Source: Candidatus Poribacteria bacterium (GTDB lineage Bacteria > Poribacteria > WGA-4E > WGA-3G). From it: a stretch of DNA of 64,000 nucleotides. Made by a program: the position numbers and the translations under genes. Position 1 is the stretch's first letter. Each line of letters begins with the position of its first letter. The stretch covers positions 1-64,000 of the forward strand of contig JAJECN010000023.1 in assembly GCA_022821965.1 (NCBI GenBank). The letters are read 5' to 3'. The notes below the pieces were generated by a model. That model was not told the origin of the DNA and did not search any database. It saw nothing but the letters and a program-made list of their open reading frames with translations. Below, piece after piece: positions 17,186 through 26,803 of the stretch.

Positions 17186-18607
17186 TTAAGGGAAAATGCC
17201 CAGCTGCATATAGGATTTTGCGATTCTATGGATAGCATTAATAAATGCAGCCGTTCGACAATCCACATTATCATTTTTACTTCTGTGTTGCATACGCGTC
17301 TCACGCAGCTCCTGATAGGCTCTTATCATCGTATCTTGGAGTCCAGAGTTCACCAAATCTTCCTCATCAGCACCATGTATTGACTGACGTTCATCGTCCG
17401 AAAATTCATAACCTGTTGCTCTCTCAACGGCGTGAAGCATTGCATGTTGAGTGCTATCTTCAAAACGTTTGCCGAGCCGTCCGAGTTGCACATGGGAGAG
17501 GTTCCGAAGCCATTCGAAATAAGAGACGGTGACACCACCGGCGTTGAGATAGGTATCTGGAATAATCATAATCCCGCGTTCTTGGAGGATTTCATCCGCT
17601 TCTGGGGTCGTCGGTCCGTTCGCTGCTTCAGCAACAATCGCGGCTTTGATTCGGGGTGCGTTTTCTGCTGTGAGTTGGTTTTCAAGTGCGGCTGGCACAA
17701 GAATATCGCACGCTAATTCCAAGCCGTCGTTCGGATTTTCAATAAGCGTGGCACCCGGATACCTTCGGATTGATCCGGTTTCCGCGCGATGCATAGCGAC
17801 TTTCTCGACATCAAACCCTTGTGGATCATAGATGCCACCGTTTCGCTCAATAATCCCGATGACGTGTGCATCCGCCTCCATTAGGAACTTAGCAGCATGA
17901 TACCCAACGTTACCGAAACCTTGAATAATGACGCTTTTTCCGTGTAAACCGGGGGATAGCCCAAGCGGTTTCATATCCTCAGCAATACTGCATGCCTCTT
18001 CTAAACCGAAAACGACCCCGCGTCCGGTAGCACCTTTCCGACCATGAATTCCGTCTTGTTCAATCGGCTTGCCTGTTACGCATGCGGTAGCATTAAGTTT
18101 ATCAGGTGCCATTGTGATATAGGTATCAAGAATCCATGCCATCTCAGTCTCACTCGTTCCGAAATCCGGTGCTGGCACGTCTACGCCGGGTCCGATATAG
18201 TTCTTCTGGATCAATTCATAGGTATAACGGCGAGTGATACGCTCCAATTCAGTTTTTGAATATTCGCGTCTATCCAGTTGAATACCACCTTTGGCACCAC
18301 CGAATGGAACATCAACGAGCGCGCACTTGTACGTCATCAGTGCCGCGAGTGCTATTATCTCGTCCTCATTGACGAGTGTGCTGTAGCGGATGCCGCCTTT
18401 CGTAGGGAGGCTGTGATGGCTATGCTCCGCGCGCCATCCGTGGATAGTTTGGATAGTTCCGTCATCCCGCTTTATCGGGAACGTGAAATGGCAGGAGCTG
18501 TTACAAATCTTTATCTGCTCCAACAATCCATGTGGATAATCAGTGAATTGGGCGGCTTTATCAAAATCCCTATTCACTTTCTGGAAAAACGAGAAACTTT
18601 CTGCCAT
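17186..18607 (-). CDS. gdhA: Glutamate dehydrogenase (Glu/Leu/Phe/Val dehydrogenase family)
   Basis: NAD(P)-dependent oxidative deamination of glutamate, or reductive amination of 2-oxoglutarate. It has 473 residues. The substrate domain shows PTKGGIRY (Lys), VDVPFGGAKGGI (Lys) and PAPDFGTSETEMAWI (catalytic Asp). The Rossmann domain has VIIQGFGNVGYHAAKFL. AANGPTTPEAD and ILVPAALENQLT are also family hallmarks. An AGGTTAGAG ribosome site precedes the ATG. Together with glnE at 20420 it makes this part of the window rich in nitrogen assimilation. Cofactor preference is not determined. Confidence 0.93.
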   Translation of the reverse strand: MAESFSFFQKVNRDFDKAAQFTDYPHGLLEQIKICNSSCHFTFPIKRDDGTIQTIHGWRAEHSHHSLPTKGGIRYSTLVNEDEIIALAALMTYKCALVDVPFGGAKGGIQLDRREYSKTELERITRRYTYELIQKNYIGPGVDVPAPDFGTSETEMAWILDTYITMAPDKLNATACVTGKPIEQDGIHGRKGATGRGVVFGLEEACSIAEDMKPLGLSPGLHGKSVIIQGFGNVGYHAAKFLMEADAHVIGIIERNGGIYDPQGFDVEKVAMHRAETGSIRRYPGATLIENPNDGLELACDILVPAALENQLTAENAPRIKAAIVAEAANGPTTPEADEILQERGIMIIPDTYLNAGGVTVSYFEWLRNLSHVQLGRLGKRFEDSTQHAMLHAVERATGYEFSDDERQSIHGADEEDLVNSGLQDTMIRAYQELRETRMQHRSKNDNVDCRTAAFINAIHRIAKSYMQLGIFP

Positions 18608-18625
18608 CGTACTCTAACCTGAATG

Positions 18626-18660
18626 TAGGAACGGGCGAGGCACGGAAACCTCGCCCTACA
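18626..18660. repeat. Short palindromic repeat (GGGCGAGG type)
   Basis: GGGCGAGG at 18633-18640 and CCTCGCCC at 18649-18656 are perfect arms. Outside them TGTAGG and CTACA also pair after a 3-base bulge. It lies between the glutamate dehydrogenase and NHL genes. Confidence 0.65.
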
Positions 18661-18712
18661 ATGCTTTAAATTAAAAATGATACGGTGTAGCGTTCATTCT
18701 GGAAAACCGATG

Positions 18713-19573
18713 CTACCGTTGCCGAATGAATTTTTGGAGTCGTGCGTCCTCTTGAACTTCGCCAACGTATATATCGCCGTGCGAATCCAACCAAATGCCG
18801 TGTGGACATGCCATAAATTCACCGGGGACGGCACTGCCGCGTTCACTGCCCCACTGCGAAACTACCTCACCGTCCAACGTCATAATCGTGATACGTTGGT
18901 CCAGCTCAGCGATATAGACAAAATCCTCTTCATCAATATAAATGGTGTCTGGATGCAACAGATCTCCCCACTCTTCAATGTATTCCCCATCGAGCGTGAA
19001 GAACTGGATCCGGTTGTTCTCTCGGTCAGCGACCATGAGTCTATTACGCGGATCGACTCTGACGCAATGTGGGAGGTCGAATTCACCGGGTCCAGTGCCG
19101 GGCTGTCCCCACGACTTAATCAGCTCACCATCAGGTGAATATTTATGGACACGGGCATTGCCGTACCCATCGGTGATATACATCTCTCCATCGGGTCCAA
19201 GTGCCAAATCTGTTGGTTTATTGAAGGGTTCTCCGTCTGCACCAGGTTCATCGGGTGTACCGAGTGTCATCAGAAGTTCGCCTTCTGTGGTGAACTTCCG
19301 CACGACGTGTGTATCGCGTTCCGTACAATAGATGTTATCGTCGGCATCAATGAAAATTCCGTGTGCGTCCTTGAGAATATCATCACCCCAAGAATCGATG
19401 AAGTTACCGTCCCGATCGAAGACGACCATCGGGTGCTCACTCCGACTATAAACATAGATGCGGTCCTGTGAGTCAACAGCGACGGCGGGCACCCAGCCAA
19501 ATTCCCAACCTTCTGGGAGTGTCCACCAATTTTCTTCCACAGTATATTGATGTGTTCCTTGTCCAAAAGCCAT
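18713..19573 (-). CDS. NHL-repeat beta-propeller protein
   Basis: Six-bladed NHL propeller of 286 residues, resembling peptidyl-alpha-hydroxyglycine lyase and SMP-30-like proteins. Repeats of the form PxxVAVDSQDRIYVYS, IFIDADDNIYCTER, LALGPDGEMYITDGYGNARVHKY, VRVDPRNRLMVADRENNRIQFF and IWLDSHGDIYVGEV are evenly spaced. A longer frame reaches 19840, but the ATG at 19573 has a GGGAG ribosome site and starts the conserved part (MAFGQGTHQYTVEENWW). No signal peptide is seen from this start, so it may be cytoplasmic. Ligand unknown. Confidence 0.85.
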   Translation of the reverse strand: MAFGQGTHQYTVEENWWTLPEGWEFGWVPAVAVDSQDRIYVYSRSEHPMVVFDRDGNFIDSWGDDILKDAHGIFIDADDNIYCTERDTHVVRKFTTEGELLMTLGTPDEPGADGEPFNKPTDLALGPDGEMYITDGYGNARVHKYSPDGELIKSWGQPGTGPGEFDLPHCVRVDPRNRLMVADRENNRIQFFTLDGEYIEEWGDLLHPDTIYIDEEDFVYIAELDQRITIMTLDGEVVSQWGSERGSAVPGEFMACPHGIWLDSHGDIYVGEVQEDARLQKFIRQR

Positions 19574-19727
19574 AAGTTTCTCCCTACTCCTAAAAGAATT
19601 GACATCTATTTTAGCAGGTTTATCGCGATATCTCAAGGAAAATTTCGGGCTTATGTAGGACTCTTTAGTTTTATAGTTTGGGAGATCATTTTCAATAGCC
19701 ACCCTGCTGCCTATACACTGAGAACCC

Positions 19728-19816
19728 TTGTAGCATGGACTGTTAGTCTGTACGTGTATAGGGCGCAAACTAAAAGTTTTGCGGCATATTCGCTCAGATG
19801 CAACGTGCATCACGCT
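19728..19816. repeat. Degenerate inverted pair of dispersed repeats
   Basis: The left part (TTGTAGCATGGACTGTTAGT, 19728-19747) matches the core of the 2772-2859 element with a few changes. The right part (CAAACTAAAAGTTT from 19766) is its reverse-complement form, followed further right by CGCTACAA. Confidence 0.45.
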
Positions 19817-19861
19817 ACAAAAAAGAAAACTAAATGGCACTGGATAGTGCTTCTGCTTTTC

Positions 19862-19890
19862 TTGACATTTTTTTCGGGCTTATGTTATAT
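19862..19890 (+). promoter_or_regulatory. sigma-70 type promoter of the small membrane protein gene
   Basis: TTGACA at 19862-19867, 17-base spacer, TTATAT at 19885-19890. Confidence 0.55.
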
Positions 19891-19982
19891 TCTGAGATAC
19901 TTGGATAAGTATGGGACAAGAGCGTTAGGCGAGACCTCTACCGCATCATTATTTTCTCGAAAACTTTCCAACAGATGAGCAT

Positions 19983-20372
19983 ATGAATATGGAAAACGAA
20001 CGCATCAAAAAGAAAAAACAGGTGTTGAGGAATTTTATGTGGGCAGCGATGTTTCTGCTCACTTTGCTCTTCGCGGCTATGGGAATCCTGTTTTATATGT
20101 TGATTCCTGATCTGCAAATTTCACCTGGAACAGAAAAACTCCTTCTGTTAGTTGCATCAATATTCCTGCTCGCAGCACTTTTCATTTGGGTATTTTGGTA
20201 TAGACTTGCTTTAAAGAAATATAAGAGAGAATATAAGGAAGAACTGGAAATGTTTGAAAAGTCAAAGATATCGATATTCCTTAATAGCCGAGCATTTAAA
20301 GTGCTTCTATTTCTCATGATTCTCTTCGCCGCTGGAATCGGCTGGTATATCGGAGATAGGATTTTCGGTTGA
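19983..20372 (+). CDS. Small integral membrane protein, unknown function
   Basis: Protein of 129 residues with three predicted transmembrane helices: FMWAAMFLLTLLFAAMGILFYM, LLLLVASIFLLAALFIWVFWY and VLLFLMILFAAGIGWYIG. A charged loop (about residues 72-97) of Lys/Glu-rich sequence separates the second and third helices. The N-terminus is strongly basic (RIKKKKQ), which suggests that it faces the cytoplasm. No family recognised. It is monocistronic, behind a TTGACA/TTATAT promoter and convergent with glnE. A second ATG two codons on is an equal candidate start. Confidence 0.6.
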   Translation: MNMENERIKKKKQVLRNFMWAAMFLLTLLFAAMGILFYMLIPDLQISPGTEKLLLLVASIFLLAALFIWVFWYRLALKKYKREYKEELEMFEKSKISIFLNSRAFKVLLFLMILFAAGIGWYIGDRIFG

Positions 20373-20419
20373 ATAATGATGGGTGTGTTTATCAATAGAC
20401 TTAAAAGTATGTTAGAGCC

Positions 20420-23400
20420 TCAATCAACCAGAATCTGGTTAAAGAGTGCACGAGTCGTTTCCGTCCACTTTCCGTAATCTTGCAAAAATGCATCTACGAT
20501 AGATGTTCCCTCAGTTTCTTCATATCCGAGTCGTCGTGCCAACTGTCCCAATTCTGCCCGATTTTTTGGAAGCGCGTCCAAAGCGCGGTCGTGGACGATC
20601 CGCAACGCATTCTCGACGCGGCGAAGGAATAGGTACGCCTCCGACAATCCGTCACGTTGTTCTTTAGTCAGGACCTCGATGTTGTGCAGTCTGTCAATCG
20701 CGAGGGGTGTGTTTTGCACACGCACAGAAGGCTCCTTTCCGCCATGCACCAGTTGAAGCGTTTGGACGGCGAATTCGATATCCACAAGCCCGCCATATCC
20801 CGATTTCACATTGGTAGTAGGTGTCTGCGCTTTGCCACTCCGTCTGCGCCGAGTCGATGTTCTACGAGTCGCTTGTGCCTCCTTCCGTTGGCGTGTATGC
20901 ACAATCTCGGCAATCTCTTCAGACGTTAGAGATGCCTCGTAACAGAAGTCGTGGGCGATTTCCAAAAATTGGTTTCCAAGTTGTTCTGTGTCTCCGACTG
21001 CAACACGTGCGCGCGTTAGTGCCTGACGTTCCCAAACTTCCGCAGCGTTATCGTAGTAATTCTGATACCCCTCCAATGACAGGGCAATCGCGCCACCCGT
21101 CCCGTACGGACGGAGTCGTAGGTCGATTTCATAGATGCCCATTCCGTGATTTCCAGCGAGTCGATTTACGAACTCTAAACCGACAGCAGAAAAATAGTCT
21201 GCATTTGGCATGCCTTGTGTTGTTTCGCCATCTGTTGAATAGACGTACATAACATCTAAGTCTGAACTGAAGTTCAATTCACGCCCGCCAAACTTACCCA
21301 TCGCAACGATTGCGAAAGTGGCGGGTGTCCCATCGGGGGCAAGTGGGGTGCCGTGTGCCTCGCGGAACTCTGCCTCAATTTCTGGATAAATGGCTTGCAG
21401 AATTGCTTCGGCTAAATCAGAGAGTTCTTGCGTTGTGTCGGGCAGTGTGGCGTTCCCAAGAATGTTCCGTAAAGCGATGCGCCAAATCTCGTCGTTCTTA
21501 TATCGCCGCAGCATAGACAGCACCCGTTCCTTCGGTGTCTCCGCAACAATTTGCCGTGCCTCTTCCTGTTTCTCAGTGAGTGTTTTGGAACGTTCTACCA
21601 ACGTAGGGACGGTCAAGAGATCGAAGAGTTCGGGACTTGCGATGAGCATGTCTGCGAGATATAGACTCGTGCCACAGACGCGGGTCAGTGCTTCAAGCGT
21701 TGATGGCTTTTCCGCGAACATTGTGTAGTAACTGCTCCGCGCACCGACTTTGTCTGTAAATGCGGAGAGGTAACGGAGTGCCATATCTGGATTCGGAGAG
21801 TCTCGTAAGACGCTTAGGAGCGTCGGCGCGAGTTGAAAGAAAGTACGTCTGACCCCCGGAGAGAATTGAACGCCGTCACCACCGTTCGCGAGTCGTTTTA
21901 GGAGGCGTTGTGCCTCCCTTACATTTTCAAAACGGAATGTGCTTAAGAAATTCTCGAGCTGCTGTGGGCTCTCTTCGGAAAGCAGAACGGCGATGTCAAG
22001 TCCATCTTCAGATTCAATCGACGTGGCGGTAATTTTCCGAAAAATGGAGCGCACTTGTTCGGTATGTGTCCGGTAATCCGCGCGAAATGTTTCCAGCGCA
22101 TCAGTTTCTGCGGTGTGTTGGTATCCGACGCGTCGGGCGAGTTCGCGTGCTTCGGTCTCCGCCTCTGGAATCGAGTAACGCTGCTGGTCAGCCTCGATTT
22201 GAATGCCGTTCTCAACGGTGCGTAGAAACCGGTAGGCGGTTGAAAGTGCGTTCGCATCCTCTGGGTCGAGAAACGCGTTTTCCTTTAGTGCCGCGAGCGT
22301 TTCCAAACTATTGTGCGAACACAACGATTTTCGCTTGGCACCGTGAATCATCTGGAGACATTGCACGGTGAATTCAATATCACGAATGCCACCGGGCCCG
22401 AGTTTCACATGCCTTTCGAGACTGGTATTTTCACTGATGAGTCGTTCTTCTATTCGCGCTTTGGTGCGCCGAATGTCCGCCTTAATCTCGGTGAGCGTTA
22501 CGCCATCTAAGTAGCGCTGATACACAAACGGCTGAATCATGCGCATGAATTCATCGCCAAATTCCATATCCCCTGCAACCGGGCGCGCTTTGATTAAAGC
22601 CTGACGCTCCCATAAATCGCCCCAACCCTCATAGTAGCTTTCGTAACTCTCCATAGAACGGATAATAACGCCAGCACTGCTTTCAGGACGCAAACGGATG
22701 TCAACCCGAAAGACGTAACCCTCCGGCGTTATTTCACTCATCGCCTTGATGATGAATTCACAGAGACGTGAGAAATATTCGCTATTGTCGGTCCCGGTAT
22801 CCGTGCGTGCATCATCTGAATAGACAAAAATGAGGTCGATATCGGAGCTGAAGTTGAGTTCATAGCCGCCGAGTTTCCCCATCCCGATGATGGCGAAACG
22901 ACACGCGGAATCGCCGTCTTCGTTGAGAGGGGTGCCGAACTTCGGTTGCATGATCTGGTCGCGTCCAATCTCATAGCAGTGTTGCAACGCTGCTTCTGCT
23001 AAATTGCTCAACTCCAATGTCGTTGTAGCGACATCGGCAGTTTTAAGCAGGTCGCGCAGTCCGATGCGGAGCGTCTCGCGCCGTTTGTATCGCCGCAAGA
23101 TGCGAAGTTTCTGCTCGACCGAAGCGAACCGCGATATTGATTGCTTAAGTTCCTGATACATCGTCTCGGAAGTCTTCTGCTGTTCCATCACATCTTCATC
23201 AATGATGTCATGGAAGTATTCAGGCGTGCGAATCAAGATCTCGGACAGGTAGTTGGAGGCACCGAAACAAAAGATAACGGGACGTATAAGAGACTGGGTA
23301 TCTCGCAACAATTGATAGAGCCATCTGCGGTTAAATATGGCTTGTGCAAAGCGTGAAAAACGACTTAAGGCAGCTTCAGGGTTGGGTGTGTCCATGGCGG

Positions 23401-23587
23401 CTTCCAGCAACGGGATGATAATCTCTGAAAAGCACGCTTGCGTGTCTGCCTCGTCGGTTATGAGTGCTTGTAGACTTGGCAATATAGATTCACTGTCTAC
23501 GCCACCGGCTCTATTGGCAACGTCCGATAAAATCCGATGAATTTCTTCTTTCTGATCTTGTGGGAGCGACAATTCTGTGTAATTCAT
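20420..23587 (-). CDS. glnE: Bifunctional glutamine synthetase adenylyltransferase/deadenylyltransferase
   Basis: Controls glutamine synthetase by adding or removing AMP on a tyrosine. It has 1055 residues. Two homologous nucleotidyltransferase domains show the signature G(M)GK(L/F)GG-ELNFSSD-D: one near residue 239 (GMGKLGGYELNFSSDIDLIFVYSDD), the deadenylylation half, and one near 766 (AMGKFGGRELNFSSDLDVMYVYSTD), the adenylylation half. Each is followed by a helical GlnE-type domain (GPGGIRDIEFTVQ, and YGGLVDIEFAVQ). The ATG at 23587 has a GGAGGAG ribosome site and is preferred over one 36 bases upstream. It shares its function with nitrogen regulation; gdhA is nearby. Confidence 0.95.
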   Translation of the reverse strand: MNYTELSLPQDQKEEIHRILSDVANRAGGVDSESILPSLQALITDEADTQACFSEIIIPLLEAAMDTPNPEAALSRFSRFAQAIFNRRWLYQLLRDTQSLIRPVIFCFGASNYLSEILIRTPEYFHDIIDEDVMEQQKTSETMYQELKQSISRFASVEQKLRILRRYKRRETLRIGLRDLLKTADVATTTLELSNLAEAALQHCYEIGRDQIMQPKFGTPLNEDGDSACRFAIIGMGKLGGYELNFSSDIDLIFVYSDDARTDTGTDNSEYFSRLCEFIIKAMSEITPEGYVFRVDIRLRPESSAGVIIRSMESYESYYEGWGDLWERQALIKARPVAGDMEFGDEFMRMIQPFVYQRYLDGVTLTEIKADIRRTKARIEERLISENTSLERHVKLGPGGIRDIEFTVQCLQMIHGAKRKSLCSHNSLETLAALKENAFLDPEDANALSTAYRFLRTVENGIQIEADQQRYSIPEAETEARELARRVGYQHTAETDALETFRADYRTHTEQVRSIFRKITATSIESEDGLDIAVLLSEESPQQLENFLSTFRFENVREAQRLLKRLANGGDGVQFSPGVRRTFFQLAPTLLSVLRDSPNPDMALRYLSAFTDKVGARSSYYTMFAEKPSTLEALTRVCGTSLYLADMLIASPELFDLLTVPTLVERSKTLTEKQEEARQIVAETPKERVLSMLRRYKNDEIWRIALRNILGNATLPDTTQELSDLAEAILQAIYPEIEAEFREAHGTPLAPDGTPATFAIVAMGKFGGRELNFSSDLDVMYVYSTDGETTQGMPNADYFSAVGLEFVNRLAGNHGMGIYEIDLRLRPYGTGGAIALSLEGYQNYYDNAAEVWERQALTRARVAVGDTEQLGNQFLEIAHDFCYEASLTSEEIAEIVHTRQRKEAQATRRTSTRRRRSGKAQTPTTNVKSGYGGLVDIEFAVQTLQLVHGGKEPSVRVQNTPLAIDRLHNIEVLTKEQRDGLSEAYLFLRRVENALRIVHDRALDALPKNRAELGQLARRLGYEETEGTSIVDAFLQDYGKWTETTRALFNQILVD

Positions 23588-23681
23588 TAATCTTTCTCCT
23601 CCATAAGCAACACTACACTTCATGCTATTTTAGCACGATTTTTGCCTTCATTGCAAACCAATTTTCCGAATAAAATCCTGC

Positions 23682-23710
23682 TTGCTATTAACGCCGCGCT
23701 GTGCTAATAT
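23682..23710 (+). promoter_or_regulatory. Promoter of the sugar isomerase gene
   Basis: TTGCTA at 23682-23687, 17-base spacer, TAATAT at 23705-23710, about 31 bases before the ATG at 23742. Confidence 0.45.
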
Positions 23711-23741
23711 ATCGCAAAAGTTTCAAAGGAGATACACGACT

Positions 23742-24614
23742 ATGTTTAAACTCGGTGTTATCAACGACGAAGTTTCACAAGACTTCGCCACCGTTGTCAA
23801 TTTTGTGAAGGACTTCAATCTACACTCCATCGAAATTCGCTCGGTCTGGGACAAACTTCCGCATGAACTTACCGATGACGACATTGACGAGATGAAACGC
23901 CTCCTCGATGGCACTGATATTGAGATTATCGGCGTTGCATCCCCGTTCTTTAAGTGCGATATGGACAACGCCACAGAACGAAAAGAGCATCTCGGTATAC
24001 TGGAAGGATGCATCCGAACGGCAAAGGCGTTTGACACCAATCTCATCCGAACCTTCGTCTTTTGGGATACCGGCGAGACAGAGGAACGGTGGGACGAGAT
24101 TATCGCTTCTTACGATGAACCTCGCAGAATGATAGACGGCGAAGGTATTGTGCTCGGCATGGAAAACGAATCTACCACTTCGCTCCGCACTGCCAAACTC
24201 ACAGCAGAATTTATCGAACAGATTGATTCTCCGAATATCCGCGGCATCTGGGATCCTGCCAATGAGGCACACGCAAAGGGTGGCGAAACCCCGTATCCCG
24301 ATGCATACAACCGCATGAAATCGACGATGATCCACGCACATCTCAAGGATGCAGGTCCAAATCCCGATACAGGCGAAATAGAATCTGTTCCGGTTGGCGA
24401 TGGTATTATTGATTGGCAAGGGCAGCTGCAAGCCCTCATTGATGACGGATACGATGGACATCTCTGTCTTGAAACGCATTGGCGACCCTCGCTGAAAATT
24501 GACGAAGCCATCCTCAACCGTCCAGCAGGCCAGGCGTTTTCTGAAGCCGGTGAGGAAGCCTCTCGTATCTGTATCCAAAACTTATTGGCGATGATTGAGA
24601 ACTTAAACCAGTAG
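23742..24614 (+). CDS. Sugar phosphate isomerase/epimerase (AP endonuclease 2-like TIM barrel)
   Basis: TIM-barrel enzyme of 290 residues in the xylose isomerase-like superfamily. Metal-site motifs are seen in order: LHSIEIRSVW near residue 26, VLGMENESTTS near 142, GIWDPANEA near 168, IHAHLKDAG near 199 and GHLCLETHW near 240; E, D, H, H and E of these probably bind the metal. The ATG at 23742 follows AAAGGAGA; an earlier in-frame start lacks one. It is followed by an enolase-superfamily gene, and the pair probably handles a sugar acid or related carbohydrate. The exact substrate is open. Confidence 0.85.
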   Translation: MFKLGVINDEVSQDFATVVNFVKDFNLHSIEIRSVWDKLPHELTDDDIDEMKRLLDGTDIEIIGVASPFFKCDMDNATERKEHLGILEGCIRTAKAFDTNLIRTFVFWDTGETEERWDEIIASYDEPRRMIDGEGIVLGMENESTTSLRTAKLTAEFIEQIDSPNIRGIWDPANEAHAKGGETPYPDAYNRMKSTMIHAHLKDAGPNPDTGEIESVPVGDGIIDWQGQLQALIDDGYDGHLCLETHWRPSLKIDEAILNRPAGQAFSEAGEEASRICIQNLLAMIENLNQ

Positions 24615-24709
24615 TCCGTAATGAAATGGTTCTCACTGCGAAGCAGGATTTAAGGAACGCCCGTGAAATAGTAATTTCACCTTGTTTAACCGCAAGGAAA
24701 ATTTAAAAA

Positions 24710-25795
24710 ATGAAAATTAAAGCAGTTCGTACATCTCTTTACGATATCCCACCCCAAGTGGAGCGCGTTGATGCCATCCAAACCTTTGTCTCTATGGAAT
24801 TCCCCTTCATTGAGATTGAAGACGCAGATGGGGTCGTAGGCACTGGGTTTTCCTATACCATCGGCAAAGGTGGAGAAGCGATTAAACAGATTATGGATGC
24901 CTACCTCACGCCCATCCTCCTTGAAGAGGATGCCTCCAACATTGACCGAATATGGAACCGGATGTGGATGGACACACACTGGGTCGGCAGAGGTGGCATC
25001 GTCACTTTAGGCATGGCGGCGGTGGACATTGCACTCTGGGACCTCATGGCAAAGCGCGCCGAATTGCCGCTCTATCAGCTCCTCGGTGGTGCGAGACCTG
25101 CTGTTCCCGTCTACAACACGGATGGTGGTTGGCTACATCTTTCTGAAGATGAACTTGTCAGGCAGTCTGTGGAATTTGTGGAGCAAGGTTTCAAGGGTAT
25201 CAAGATTAAAGTGGGACGCGATAGCCTTCACGAAGACGTGGAACGCATCTTTGCCGTCAGGAAGGCAATCGGGCAGGAACCCTACCTCATGATCGATGCC
25301 AATATGAAGTGGAACGCCCGCGAAGCGATTCAACTTGCATGTCGTGTTGAGGAAGCGGGTCTCTTCTGGTTTGAGGAACCGATCGAAGCGGATGATGTGG
25401 ATAGCCACGTGGACTTGCGAGAGAAAACGACGATTCCGATCGCTGTTGGCGAGACGATTTACAATAAATATGTCTTTAAGGAATACATCGCACAGGGCGC
25501 GGCGGACATCCTTCAGCCAGATGCTGTCCGTGTCGGTGGTATATCTGAATGGATGAAGGTTGCACATACCGCAGAATGTTTCGGACTCTCGGTCTCTCCG
25601 CATTTTTTGATGGATTTACACGTGCATCTCTCTGCGGCGGTGCCGCACTCGCTTTTTGTGGAATATATTCCGTCGCTGGATCCAGTACTTGATGACACCT
25701 TGCAGCTCAAGGATGGACACTTTTCGCCACCTGAACGTCCGGGACACGGTATTCTGTTCAATAAGGAGAAACTCGCGCCCTATCAAATTTTTTAA
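24710..25795 (+). CDS. Mandelate racemase/muconate lactonizing enzyme family protein
   Basis: Enolase-superfamily dehydratase or epimerase of 361 residues. An N-terminal capping domain (about 1-120) precedes a barrel with GIKIKVGRD (the KxK catalytic motif, near residue 163), LMIDANMKW (metal Asp, near 194), FWFEEPIEADD (metal Glu, near 220), PIAVGET (metal Glu, near 245) and the later SPHFLMDLHVHL with a catalytic His. These residues fit sugar-acid dehydratases such as galactonate or mannonate types, but subtype is not decided. The pairing with the upstream TIM-barrel isomerase supports a sugar catabolic role. Upstream AAGGA serves as ribosome site. Confidence 0.88.
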   Translation: MKIKAVRTSLYDIPPQVERVDAIQTFVSMEFPFIEIEDADGVVGTGFSYTIGKGGEAIKQIMDAYLTPILLEEDASNIDRIWNRMWMDTHWVGRGGIVTLGMAAVDIALWDLMAKRAELPLYQLLGGARPAVPVYNTDGGWLHLSEDELVRQSVEFVEQGFKGIKIKVGRDSLHEDVERIFAVRKAIGQEPYLMIDANMKWNAREAIQLACRVEEAGLFWFEEPIEADDVDSHVDLREKTTIPIAVGETIYNKYVFKEYIAQGAADILQPDAVRVGGISEWMKVAHTAECFGLSVSPHFLMDLHVHLSAAVPHSLFVEYIPSLDPVLDDTLQLKDGHFSPPERPGHGILFNKEKLAPYQIF

Positions 25796-26041
25796 TTTTA
25801 CCTTGTGGTTCGGTCAGGCGGGTTTGGGTGTTGACGTGCCTTTCCGTATATCTGGGGGAAACGCCCAAGCAAAAACCCCTTCATTTCATTACGGGCTGCG
25901 GTTTTGATGGCATGAATGCCCTGGATTTGCTATGATTAGATTAACAAAGACGGCAGCCTGCAACAACGGCGCAGGCGGATATGATATGAACCCTTTGATA
26001 AACCAACCATCTCATTTAACGCCTTGCGAATAATTAAAAAT

Positions 26042-26752
26042 ATGAAACTTGAAAACCGTATCGCGATTATCACAGGCGGCGGACGCGGGATCGGTCGCTC
26101 AACCGCCTTAGCGTTTGCCAAAGAAGGCGCAGACATCGTTCTCGCTGCACGAACCGACACCGAGATAACCGCTGTCGCCGAAGAAGTGGAACAACTCGGC
26201 AGACGTGCACTCGCTATCAAAACCGATATCCAACTAAAGACAGATGTTGATGCCATGGTTGCCCAAACGCTTGACACCTTCGGCAAGGTGGACATCCTTG
26301 TTAACAACGCAGGCGTAGCGATCCACAACCCGATTCCAAAGATTCGGGAAGAGGACTGGGACCTGACAATGGCAGTCAATCTCAAGGGTGTATTTCTCGG
26401 GACGCAAGCCGTTTTCAGCCACATGTGTGAGCAGAAATATGGACATATCGTCAATGTCTCCTCGGTTTCCGGCAAATTTGGCCATGTCAACGGTGGTGCG
26501 TATTGTGCCTCTAAATTCGCAGTTGTCGGTTTCACTGAGACAACGAATAATGAGGGTAGACCGCACGGCGTGAAAGCCTCGGTTGTTTGTCCAGGTCCTG
26601 TAGACACCAAGATGCGTCGCGATAACCATCCAGATGATGTGATTGAACATCTCACACTTCCAGAGGATGTCGCGGATCTCATCCTATTTCTGGTGACACA
26701 GCCACCGCGCGCGCATACGCTCGAAACTGTTATCCGAACGCCGCTGATGTAA
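26042..26752 (+). CDS. Short-chain dehydrogenase/reductase (SDR)
   Basis: Classical NAD(P)-dependent SDR of 236 residues. TGGGRGIGRST near residue 12 binds the cofactor, NNAGVAIHNP is the NNAG motif, and the catalytic Ser-Tyr-Lys set is visible in NVSSVSGKFG then GGAYCASKF. The C-terminal VCPGPVDTKMRRD is a typical substrate-side stretch. It starts at the ATG at 26042; a TTG six codons upstream is possible. No strong ribosome site is visible. Substrate unknown; the 246 bases before it carry no gene that I recognise. Confidence 0.87.
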   Translation: MKLENRIAIITGGGRGIGRSTALAFAKEGADIVLAARTDTEITAVAEEVEQLGRRALAIKTDIQLKTDVDAMVAQTLDTFGKVDILVNNAGVAIHNPIPKIREEDWDLTMAVNLKGVFLGTQAVFSHMCEQKYGHIVNVSSVSGKFGHVNGGAYCASKFAVVGFTETTNNEGRPHGVKASVVCPGPVDTKMRRDNHPDDVIEHLTLPEDVADLILFLVTQPPRAHTLETVIRTPLM

Positions 26753-26764
26753 TTTCAAATCCAA

Positions 26765-26781
26765 TGCGGTTCCAAACCGCA
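26765..26781. repeat. Short palindromic repeat (TGCGGTT type)
   Basis: TGCGGTT and AACCGCA around CCA, followed by CCTACC. Same family as the palindrome at 14742-14764. It lies between the SDR and tatD genes. Confidence 0.6.
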
Positions 26782-26803
26782 CCTACCGGGGTTAGAGGTC
26801 GGA

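Larger units (their letters stand above)
19574..19982. other. 409-base intergenic region with repeat copies and a promoter
   Basis: Spacer between the divergent NHL and small membrane protein genes. Positions 19728-19754 resemble 2791-2816 (TTGTAGCAT, then TTAGT). Positions 19765-19782 carry the related inverted form GCAAACTAAAAGTTTTGC. A promoter follows at 19862. No gene is convincing here. Confidence 0.55.

Noticed and set aside
25796-26041. Gene in the spacer before the SDR
   Set aside because: Frames there lack a ribosome site and any domain; only weak similarity to nothing recognisable.
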